From: Rhabdornis inornatus
Lineage: Eukaryota > Chordata > Aves > Passeriformes > Rhabdornithidae
Assembly: GCA_013397075.1 (NCBI GenBank)
Contig: VWZS01002869.1
Span: 1,219,267 to 1,283,266, forward strand
DNA: 64,000 bases
Reading direction: 5' to 3'
The position numbers and the translations under genes are program-made. Shown piece after piece: positions 25,601-37,600 of the stretch. The notes under the pieces are model-generated. The model made no database searches, was not told where the DNA came from, and saw only the letters and a list, made by a program, of their open reading frames with translations. Position 1 is the stretch's first letter, and each line of letters begins with the position of its first letter.

Positions 25601-28600
25601 GGTAACAGCAGAACATTGACAAACCTTTCTAATAATTTGTCTTCATTATGTGCTGCTTATAAATAGGTCATACTTTCTCTTTAACATCATATGTGCTTTT
25701 GAAAGAAACTTGGGTACTTATTTACCAGCACTTCAGCAGAATTTGTTAATTGCTGTAGAAAAGAAAATCTTGGATTTGTAAGGATAAATAGATTGGATAA
25801 GGGAGCATTCTTAATAGAGAACTTCAAGTGTTCGTAATTCTTAAGTTTTAGACCCTTTTTCATTTTCTGGAAAGTTCAAATCTAATTTGCAAAATCCCTG
25901 TATTCAGGTTCTTTAGAAGTTTTGCTACCAATAAGAAGTATTAGTGATGCACATAGAAAACTAAACAAAAATGAAAATGAAATCTGTCTCATGACGACTC
26001 AGAATCTTATGTTTCGAAATCAAAGACTACTTGTGGGAAACTGGTTTTTATTGTTTTTTTTTTTAAGACTTAGCTTTTAGAAGTTTTTTGAGGTCAGTGT
26101 ACTGACTTTAGCTGGGATGGAGTTAGTTTTCCTCAGCTCATATGGGGCTACGTATGAGATGTAGTAAAAAGAGGAAGGTACCAAAACAGGACTTTTTGGT
26201 AGAAATTGGTTATGAGAGTTAAACGGCTACTTTGCAGTCAAGACAGATCCATTCAGCCAGGAGAATGCAAGGCTTATTTCACTTTTAAAAAATAAGAAAA
26301 AAGAATCAAAACCAAGAAGGAAGCAAGGAAGTACTAAAACTGTATTGCCGCAGATGATGGGAATGGTTGACTCTTCCCTGAGAAGACAAATCAGTCACAG
26401 ATGAGCACCCTCCTTTTGGCTCAGATGCTTGTGTGGTTCCTCCTGAGACTGTCTTGGTCAAAATGAACTGGACTCTTAGAATAAAATTAAAACTGGTTTT
26501 GCTGCTTGTGTAGAAGTAGGTAGGAAGAAGTCAGAAAGGTGATTTGTGTGGCAGGTCCAAGGCAGACCCGGGCCATGGGCCACTAGCAAGACACCAGCGC
26601 AGTCTTCTGATGGTTCAGGTGAACCTCAGGCAGCAAGCAGGTTGTACAAGAGGTTCTGTAAACACATCCTGATGGGAAACTTCTCCAGACATGCATCATG
26701 TGAACTCCTATTATTATGATCTGTGGATTTCTAACAGCTTTTCTCAGAGCTTACCAACCTGAATGTGTGGTGTGGAGCAAACAGGATAGCAGCAGGCAGC
26801 TATCTGGGGGATTTCAGGTGGATGAGAGACATGTGGCTTATGACAGGGAATGAAGCAATAATTTTCTCAAATAACTAAATCTGATCTTTCATATACCCAG
26901 TATCCTAGATTGATGTTTTGGGATGTCAGAGGAATTTAATAGTGGAGTTTTAAAAGTTTCTGCCTGATGGTTTCAATGAAGTTAGGGTTGGGATTCTCCC
27001 TGTGATTAACAATATCTTTCTAACACAAAAATGAAGTGCAAGAAATGTAAGGAACCTTGTTTGAAATTATGCTTTGAATAGTACTTTGATGGCTGATGTT
27101 CTTCTACTTGTTTCAAAATACTGGAACAGTATTTTTGAAACAATCAATGCTTTTCAGGTTTGATTATTGGTCAAAAAGGAACCCTCATAATGTTTGGAGA
27201 GGGAGTAGATGTGTACTGCCTAAAAATGTGAAGTGTTTTTGAGGAGTGAACTGTTTCTGTACAGAAAAACATGTAACATGCTTTGTATATTTTAACTTGT
27301 GCTGCAAACCTGTGTTTTATTTCTAGCAGGTGTAGAAGGAAGCAGAGTATGTTATGGATATTTTTGAGCAATTTCAGTTTGGATCTTTGCAGTAAGGTTC
27401 AGACTGCATATTTCCAGATGTGATTTTTTGGGGNNNNNNNNNNNNNNNNNNNNNNNNNNNNNNNNNNNNNNNTTTATAAACACATACTATTTTCTACTGA
27501 CTAACTTTTTTATTAACATATAAAAATACCTTGGTATTTACTCTTGTTTTTCATAGCATATGCTAAACTTAATTTTAAATAATACAGAAATGTTAAGATT
27601 TTCAAGAGTTAGTGATTTGTAAAGGGACACTCTGATTTGCAAAGATAGTCTAAAATTAATAACTTTAGTGTTTTTTGCCTTCTGTCAGATAACATGTTTG
27701 AAACATAGTTCTTGTGATTGGCCACACACTGTTCTGACTTTAATCTGGCCTTCAGGTGGCATTTTCTTTCAGGTTCCTGTTTTGTACAGGTGCTGGTAGT
27801 GAGGGGGAGAACAATGCACATGGAAAGTTACAGCTCTTCTGCTTAGTGACTTGCTATGTTGGTATTTTCCTATTTTTAATCACGTCAGACATGAAAATAA
27901 GGCATTTTTGTTCTCATACTACTTCCCTTGACCTTTTTTTTTTTTTAATACTCTTTTCTTTGGGACTTTGTTTAGGATATTTAGTCTAATCCTTGTTTTG
28001 TCTAAGGCCCCAATGCTCTCAGGCAAAAGCTGAGATGTGCCTTCAGCTTTAGCCCTGGTACTGTATTTATGTACCTTGTGTTTATAGGTGTACTGTGCTC
28101 TATAAGCTGTGATAATTTGAGACTGTTCTGACTTTTTTAGGCACTTCGTCTCAGTAATGTAGCTATGGCGAAAACTACCACTGGTCAAATAGTAAACCTG
28201 CTGTCAAACGATGTGAACAAATTTGATCAAGTAAGAAGTCTTTTACAGATCTTTCCAAGGGGCTGAAGAAATTGTGGGGTTGGAGTTAAGAAAATTTTGT
28301 TTAAAACTGGTGATTGCATGTTTCTAATTAACATTTCTTCTAGTTGTTTCTTAAACATAGAATATTTTGTTTTGGAAGGGACCTTAAAGACCATCTAGTC
28401 TGCCGTGGGCAGGGACACCTTCCACTAGCAGGTTGCTCAGAGCCCCATCCAACCTGGCCTTGCCACAGGCAGAAATATTTCCGAAATGTTACTTGGGGTT
28501 TAATTTGTTAGCTAAGATCAAAAGCTAATTTTTGATTCTTGACTATTTGTTTAGGTAACAATTTTCTTGCACTTCTTGTGGGCTGGACCACTTCAAGCTA

Positions 28601-31600
28601 TAGCAGTAACAGTACTTCTCTGGATGGAAATAGGCCCTTCATGTCTTGCAGGAATGGCAGTTCTGATTATTCTTCTTCCTGTGCAGACCTGCATTGGGAG
28701 GCTTTTTTCTTCCCTCAGGTAAGGCTTCATGCTTTGGGTTGCAGCTGTTTTCTGTGCTGGGTTTTAAAATGTGCATATTGGGTGGAGGCAGAGTACCAGC
28801 TTGTGTCTGGTGATATTTTTTGCAGTGTCTTCTATCTTTGCTAATGTTTTTTATAGTTGCTAATGTGAGATGTCTGAATTCCAGATTATGGACTTGAAGT
28901 GGTCTGTCTTCCAAATATGCTGAAAATATCTGTTACTCATTAGCTATCCAGTACATTAAAAGAGTCTGACTGTTTCTGTAGCTACCTTGCTGTAGATTGT
29001 GGCATAGAATTGTGAAACTTGAGCTTTGCCTTCCTGCAGTGATTCTTGCGGAGTGGTTACTCCAAAGGGGATGGATGTAGTCAGCCCTTCTCTGTGTGAC
29101 TTACCGGGGTGATACAGGAGTAGCAGCAGAAAGCTCTTGAAGTTTCTTGTTCAAATACCTTGTTCTCTCTCCTCCATAACTAAGACACAGAGAGAAAAAA
29201 GGGGAAGGAACTAAGACAGAAGGGAAGAAAAGTTTATCATGGTGGTTTTGATGCCAGCTATGAGGTTTCCAGCTGCAAGGTTCTGTGCTGTGGAGATAAG
29301 AGCTTGGAGTGATTTTCCATTATCAGACAAATCTGATTTGTTTTTCTGTAACTTTGTTGTAAAAAACTCCAGTGAGATTTGCCTCTGATGGGATTGTTAA
29401 GGCAAGTTCTTGCATCCAAGTTTTCTGTTTCTTGTGTAATTAGCCATGCTTGACTTACATTATGACTTTATAAAAGGCTTTTACATATAATTGGAAATAT
29501 TTTTGTGTTCCTTTACTCTTACATATATGCTTAGGAGTGTTAGGCATCTTTCTTTGCATCTTTTATTGAATGGGTTCCTTTTAGCTCTTTGGATAAGTAA
29601 AATTTAAGTGAGTTAACTGTTTTTTTTTTTTTTTCCAAGTTGTATTTCAAGGCAAGTTTTCTAGACATACTGAGCCTGGCATTGCCATTGCATGGCCAGG
29701 TATGAAGAGAGAGATGAGAATTACAAAATGAAAACAACTTTCATTTCCAAAGAGGGAGATCTCTTCATTTGTAACCAGTGTCGTAGTCTTCAGTCATTAC
29801 ATTCATGTGCTGTTTCTCAAATAATGATCCGTTCAGAGTTTTCTGTCAAATTCTAAGGGCTTTTCTTTTTAAGGTAAAACCTGTTTATAGAACACTTATC
29901 ATATGTTCTTAGATGTGTGTTTTCACTGCACGTGCAAAATGCATGCATAAATATCAAGCTACTTCGTTGTTGTTTTCAATTAGTTCTATGTTTTTGAGGT
30001 TTGCGTCAATAATTAAAGTATCTAGTGCTTAGCTAGTGCTTTATCTGTGGTGGCAGGCTTTAATATCCCCATTTTACAGATGGGAAACTGAGGCACAAAG
30101 AGATTAGTGGACTTCTCCAGGGTCAGGCAATAGGGTGACAAAAATCTCTTTCTTGAAGGTACGTATTTCAAAAATTAATCAGTGGCAATGTGACAGTGTT
30201 TGGGGATTTTTACCCATACAGTAACAGCCACTTGTCAAGATGCAGTGCAAGGGAAAGACTTTGTTAACCAGAAAAGCTTCTGCTTGTCTCTATGTGCAGA
30301 GATCTTTTGCTTTGTGAACAGAAATATGCAATGAACAGAAGGAGTTAATGTTAAAACTGGAATAGATTTTAGCTCTGTAATGATGAGTGTGTTCACATGG
30401 CAGTTTCCAGGAATCTGCATTGATTTAAGGAAGGTAGCCTATGAAGAAGTAAGTTAAGGATTAAAGCTTTTGCTGGAATCGGAGCATGCTCGGTGTGGCA
30501 GTTAATTTGTGCTGTTATTCAGCATTGTTCTTGTGACTCAGTTGTGTAAACACTCATGCACACCAGTTCAGCCACTGGCCTCAATGCTCTGGGGGTTTGC
30601 AGATATGCAGTTGGTATCCTGTGGAATGGTATCCACTGCGCTCTGCACCATTGCTTTTGCTTGCACAAGTATGAGAAATTTTGCAGGATACACATTACCT
30701 AATATATTATTTGAGAAACAGTTCAGTTATTGGACTGAAGACCATTTTATATGTGCTTTATTCACAAGATGTGGACACTTTCTCTGTTTAGTCATGCAAC
30801 TGTAGTGTTGTTATTTAAAATCCTTTTTCTTGAAGATAAAAGCTGTGTCTAACTGCTTTGTCAGACATAATTAAAACCCACCAAAGATGCCTTGTGAAAG
30901 CAGAAAGGAATTTTGTAGCTTGCTTAATTTAGAATGGTTTTTAGTATTATAGAGGGGTCTTCTCAGATGGAAAATTTTCAGGTCCTTTCTTACTGCACTC
31001 TTGACATGCTATGTGAGCATGTATTGGACTGATCTTTTGTACTCTGAACTTGGTATTTTTAAAACCAGGTACATATCTTTCTCTGTGGTAATTTACCATC
31101 AATGCACTGGATGTCTGTACACTTGAAGCCAATATTTCTGAGCCTGTGGCTTCTGGTATGTACGTACAAAACATGCTTATTGCAGTAGGGGAGTGTAACT
31201 TAAGAAAACTTAAGACGACCACTCCCCCAACTTCTTGAGCATTTTAAAGCAGTTTGAAACAGGATGGTTACTATGAAGACATTTCAGCAGGAAACCTGAA
31301 AAATTGGTTTATGAGAACTACAGCCTTTTTTGATTCACACCATTTGAAAAAAAGAAATCTCTGTTAACCTTATTATTTTCTATCATCTTCAAATTTCTAT
31401 TATGTGGAGACCAAGCCTGGAAGTTAGGTGACTTTCAGGATTGCATGTGAGAGTTGTTTTCTGCTGTGGAGACATGAGCAGCACATGCTAATTTCGCCTT
31501 TTCCAGTGGTGGTGTGTATGAGGAAGAAATTATGAGCTATTACATTCTTTAAGGAATTGTTTTTCTGTTACTGTTTCTTTTTGAAAAAGGAAAAGATGAA

Positions 31601-34600
31601 GTAACAAAGATAATCTCATTCTATGTCAGTGTCGTTGGTTTAGGCTAAGTTATTTTCCACAGTGTTATTAAGAATCCATGATTGATTAGAGCCAAGTTTC
31701 TAAATGCCTTTTGTCAGTTCCCTTGTATAAATATTTTTTAATACCCTGCTTCAGCCATCCTAACATTTATGGAATGCTGGTGCTGAGAAGTATTTTTAAA
31801 ATGATGAGTAGATGCTTGAAATTCTTTCAACTTGCGTTCTTTAATTATGGTGATTTCTTCCAGTATATCAGAGAAATCCTACAGGGGACAGGTTAAGCTG
31901 AGAAAGCCCAGTCACCCCTTCAAAAAAGATTTTAATTTTTTTTTAATGATCTCCGAATCCTAACTTTCATTGGTACATGGGAAAAATAAGTAATTTAGCA
32001 GGTAAAGGTATGTTTTATCAAAATAAGGTCTACCATAGCTCTGCATGTGCAAAGTGTTTGTCTACATGAATGAATTCAGAGTTGTAATAGGATCTATTAG
32101 CATGATTTATGCATTTATTATGTGGCTTCTAACTTTCAATGCTTTTTTCCTAATTAAAACTGTGACTTTATTATTTAATTATATATATTTTCAATTTTTT
32201 CCATCAGTGCAAACATAGTGTGGGACTGAAATAGATATATTTAAATCAGTGTTAATTGCAGTTAATGCTTAGATAATATTTGTTTTTTTAAAGAAACCAT
32301 ATCTGGATTATCGAATGAATTATAGCTCATGTAATAAGTAATCTCTGCTCCAACTACAGTTAATCCTAGAAAGTCAGAAATGATGCTGGTTTCTTTAACA
32401 ACTTCAAAAGAACTTTATGACAAGGGTGTTTGTTTTGGCATTTTGAAATCTTCTTTTTAAAGTAATTATCCCATTTTGTTAATTCTAAATGCATATGTGG
32501 ATGTGTTGTTTAAGCAATACTGCATGTTTGCACAAACTGACGTATAGTTCTGAGCATTGAATCAAACCTCAGTTCCCTGAGAACCAGGAGTACAAATATA
32601 CCACGTCTGTCTGCTGTGTGTCAGCTTTAAGATACTGGTCTTCAGGAAAACCCTTTAATGCAATTACAGTTTTGTGAATTGTTACTTGTTTTATCTTTAC
32701 AAGTAAAAGGGAAAACTTTGTAAATATGTTATGTGATCATAAATTGTCTTCTTTAGGGAATATGAGAATTTTTCCTTTGTCCTGTTTTCAGAAGCAAGAC
32801 AGCTGCCTTAACAGATGTCAGGATTAGAACCATGAATGAAGTGATAAGCGGCATGAAGATAATAAAGATGTATGCTTGGGAAAAATCATTTGCAGAACTT
32901 GTGAATGGTTTAAGAAGGTAATCCTGGAAAGATAACAGCTTGATGTATGACCAGTGTCATTTTCTATTTTTTACATGTGAATAAGTGCTTTATTTTGTGC
33001 TTTAAAATGCAGTTTACTTGTACTTTTTGAGCTTTTTTCTTTTTTTTTTTTTTTTTTTTTTTTTTATATAGCAGGAGTGGAGGAATGAAGATACATTCTA
33101 AGGGAAGGAAAAATTTAAAAATCTTCCAAACTTCAGTAATTCAGGCTTTTTTATGCTTCCTCTAATGGTTGTGTTCAAAACTAGCAACTAATAAGCTGTA
33201 GAAGTTGCAATGCAGCAATTTCATCCTCCTTTTATGCATTTTATTACTCAAAGCCACCTGGGAAAGGTAGAAGAGAGAAAGACAGCTGATCAGAAATTCC
33301 CTTGTTATTCAACTGGCAAGGTCAGCTGAGTTTGGTGTCCTAAGGCATTTAATTTCAGAGGTTTTTTGACATCAGATTAAAACATATTAATAAATTTGAT
33401 TTTCAGTCAGTATTTGCCTTTTTATTTGACACTGTAACAGCATTCAGTGCTAACGGTTAACTGCAGGAGTTTGGGTGCATATTTCTTATAAACTGATTTT
33501 CGTGTCATGTCCCTCTCCAGCATGTGAATAGAAGGTTGTTATCCTGCTTCAGATTATCTGACCTGTTCCTTTTAGATGTTTTCTTTTGGAAATCATTTCC
33601 TTAAAAGGAATTTTTTTTTTTCCTTTACGTCCATGTGCAGGCTTACGGACTTGTTCTCTGAGATGTTTCTTCCCATGCACATAATTGTTTCCTCTGTTGG
33701 ATTATAGGATCCCATGCTGATTGAATGTTCATGGCTGATGGGAGCTTTAGTGTCTTGCATGGAGCCAGAGAGGATATTTCTTTATTGAAAGCTTCCTCAG
33801 TGGGTGTATTCACATCACTAAATTTTAGATTTCCAAGTTCAACACCTCATTCGGATTAGAGGCTTCCTTTTTAATGTTAGAAAGAAATAAGATCTTCCAG
33901 AACACATCTTGAGCCCTCTTTCCTTTTTTGAACTGTGTTGTGGAAAATTCTAATTACAAGTCTTAAATTTAGCCAGATGCTTTATTGTCCAGTATTTCCA
34001 CATTGGCCCCTGACAGTGGCTAAGATGCCATCTGAACTCCTCCACTGCTCTTTTTTTCTTGTGTCTGTCCATATTAAGTTTCCTTTTCTGTAAGTTTGTG
34101 CTTCAAGACAGTGTAATATATTATATGCAGCCTGCAGGTAGGCTGTAATTTATCTGGTATTTATGGAGAGTAGCACAAAAAGCTTGCTGATTTTCCACAG
34201 ATAATGAGAGGATTATTAAGGATTATTAAAGGGTGGGAAAAGAGTTTCATCCAGGGTTGTAGAAGTAATTGAATTAGACCCAATTCAAATAGTTTACATA
34301 CAGATGTTCCTTTTCTTTATTCCAGAGGAGATCAGAGATTGTGAACCCTTAAGCTGAAAAAATAAGTCTTTGAAACTCTTTAAAAGTCTGTCAGTTCAGC
34401 CAATTTGGCAAGTATAGTGGGAAAGTTGCTTAACTAGTTTTCCAGTGCTGCATCCCGCATCCTTTTCTTCATTAAGTTGTTACATAATTTACTTCAAATT
34501 GTATAATAACAGCTTGAGTTTCTAATCTTAATGTATAGTTCCAAGTGGAAGGTGATCAAAATTATTAAGATTTTCACTAAAAATTGCCAGAATATGTGGA

Positions 34601-37600
34601 AAGAGAAATTAGGGATTGTTCTGGGATTTTATATTTGATAGTATTAAGTAGGCAAAAAGTAGAATATTTGGGGAAGGAGTAAGCTGTTGTGGCTCTTGAT
34701 AAAGAAAAATTAGTATATTAATAAGGAGATAAGCCTGATAGCATCCACATTGTGGTAGATGATAGTGCAGTAACATTTAGAATATTGGACTTGTTGAGTC
34801 ATTTAGAAGTGAAAATTGGAATTTACCTGAAATGGAAATTGTGAACAAACGCATCAGCAGCTTTTCAGTTGCTGGAGGGAGACTTATGTGTCTCTGCAAT
34901 ACTTCAGTCACTCTTTAGCTTGGGCAATGACTGGCAGCATAATTGGCCTCATGGATCAGTATTTTCTTAATTTATGAACCAGAACTCCTAGAGTAAAAGG
35001 AGCCAGGAGCAGGGTCCAAGTTGGGAAGGATTTAGACTGAGATGAAAGGAAATACTCTAAATCCTGTGATATAGCTTGAGGAGAAGCAGCTGAATAATGG
35101 CAGATACTTGGACCGTGGGCAAGCTCTTGATCTTCTGGAAATTGCCAGGTTTTTTGACTGCAGAATATGTGGTGGTCTTGTCACGAGTTTTGTGACTGAA
35201 CTCTATTGGATTTTCTTATTGGAAGGATAAGGAGTTTGTGGGTTTGTTTGTTTGGCCTTTATACAGGTTTTTCTGCCTCTGCTGTTGCACACAGTCCAAA
35301 AATATTTGAAGCAGATTAGAATCTGAATTCAAATACTAGTTTGACTAGAGAAGAAAAAAATAGCATGTTAGTTTTCTTACTCTGAAAAATAATTGTTTTC
35401 TATAGCTATTAAGATATTAAATATACTTAATTTCTCCTCTGAATTTCCAAGCCTCTTAAATTCTTAGTTGGTTTGTTTTGGGTTGGTTTTTTTTTGTGTG
35501 TGTGTTGATTTGGGTTTTTTTGTTTGTTTGGTTTTCGTTTTGTTTTGTTATTTACCATAAAACATGTTTTCTTCACAGTTGTTTGCATATGAGTTGGAGT
35601 GGTGCAACGGGAGGAGAAAGGATATGCAAGTAAAATCCTGAGAGGGGATTTCCCTTATCGTATTGTTGAAGGTAGCAGTAATGGGAGAGATTGATGTGAT
35701 TTGTTTATATTTTGCATTTCTAGGAAGGAGATTGCCATGGTTATGAAAAGCTCCTACCTTCGAGGACTGAACTTAGCCTCGTTCTTTGTGGCAAGCAAAA
35801 TAACAGTGTTCATGACTTTCATGGCATATGTTCTACTTGGCAACGTTATCTCTGCCAGCAAGGTGTTTGTGGCAGTGTCCCTGTATGGAGCAGTGAGACT
35901 CACAGTGACCCTGTTCTTCCCTTCGGCCGTGGAGAGAGTGTCCGAGTCGCTGATCAGCATCCGGCGAATCAAAGTAGCGTTACTGACTGGGAGGGGGTGT
36001 GGATTCCTTCTCTTACTCTACCTTTGTTTTAACATCACTGACTAATGCAGCCTTACTACAGTTTTGCAGTTTGGGATTTGTAATGAAATAACCTGTTCTG
36101 GAAATAGAACGTGTCGCGTTACGTGCAGGTGCAAAAGACATGACACGTGCTGTAGGGTAGGCTGAGATGTAGGAGGAAAGTGTGCAGGGCAAAGAGGTGT
36201 TGTAGACATTTCTGAAGTAAGAGGAACGTGTGTACAGATATGCAGGCATGCTGGGATTGGGATTTGAAGAGCAAAGCAGGCAGATGGGAGCTATAGGATT
36301 TGTATTTCACACTGCAGTACCCTGTCGTCCATGGAGGACAGATGTGAGCCCCAGCTTCTGTCTTGTCGCTGCTTTCAGTGCTGGAGTGAAGACTCAAATT
36401 CAGGAAGAACAAGCGTTGGTAGTGCTGAAGTCTGATGCTAACGGAACACAAGAGTGTGTTGTACATCATGGACAACATGTTAAAATGCTTGGCTTCTCAT
36501 TGCACTCTGTAGCAATGCCCACGAGCTGCAGTCTGAGCAGTATCTCTGTGGCAGTAAAAGTGTAGCAGTAATCTCCCTGCCCTCCCATGGCTCCTGACAT
36601 TCTCTTCCTGCTTCCTCTTAGTCACTGCTTTCTGTAAGTCTTCAGCAGCTATCTCACATCTGCAAACTCTTAGCTAGATACTTGTTAACTAGTCTAGGCT
36701 TCTACAATCAAGACATTTCTTCTCTTCCCAAAATATTGTCTGCTGCTGCCTATTTAGGGTCCTTAGACTCCATGAGTCAAAGGATAAAAGAATGTTTTGA
36801 GTTATGTTGTAAAACTGTGGTAGCTGTTTCCTTGAATGTTTTCTGTGGAAATAGCCCCTTTCCTTTCTAAATGTGTTTGGGCTATAATCTAGCATCAGGC
36901 AAGGGGTGGTAGAAGTGTGGCTGTGGTACAAAGTGCATGCTTATGCAAATTGAAGGAAAGGTTTGCTGTCTGGGATGTAATGTGGAATAGAAATGCAGTA
37001 GTGAAAGTACAGTGAGCCAGTTATGCAGATGGAAGCAGGTTTCTTTTATTGTTCAGGTCTGGACTTTAAAATGAGGAAATGTTCATGTAGTGTACTGTCT
37101 TCTATTGGTCACTTGAAGAATGCTTTAATAGAGAAGTGGATAGCTGCTTACTGTGTTCTCATTATTCTTCCAATGAAATAACGTAAACCTTTGCCATCGA
37201 AGCAGTGGAATGAGACGGTGTTGCAGTGGGGATTTCACCTCTTCTGCATGGAAAGAGGAAGTTAAACAATTTTAAAAGTTAATAGTGATCCAAGGAAAAG
37301 ATGGGACAGGTTCTTGAGATCCATTTCTTTCTGGAATTTTTTGCTGAGCAGGTGATTTTAGAGTCCTTTCATATTAAATCTGCACTTTTGGAGGTTTTTT
37401 GGGAGGGAGGGCTAACTAGTTAGAGGTACACTGTTTTAGTTGTGCATTGCTTTGGAAATGTAATTGTCTGATCAGTTAGTGGTTGTTTTTTCTAACCCCA
37501 TAATTGATGTCCTGAATGCTGCTTTCAAAGCACGTGTTTGGGTTCGTTTCCTATTCTCAGTCTCACTAGGCAATATCCTCTGCTTTTCTTTTATTGCAGA

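Larger units (their letters stand above)
23832..28140 (+). other. ABCC4: Intron 4 (4,309 bp, contains an assembly gap)
   Basis: GT-AG intron. It holds a GC-richer block at about 24040-24930, two short tandem duplications (24079-24124 and 25401-25458) and a run of Ns at 27434-27472. No exon is missing across it: the coding frame continues correctly from exon 4 to exon 5. Confidence 0.88.
32918..35723 (+). other. ABCC4: Intron 7 (2,806 bp)
   Basis: GT-AG intron. Contains a 26-nt T run (33040-33065) and a T/G-rich low-complexity tract at about 35470-35552. No gene or interspersed repeat recognised. Confidence 0.87.
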
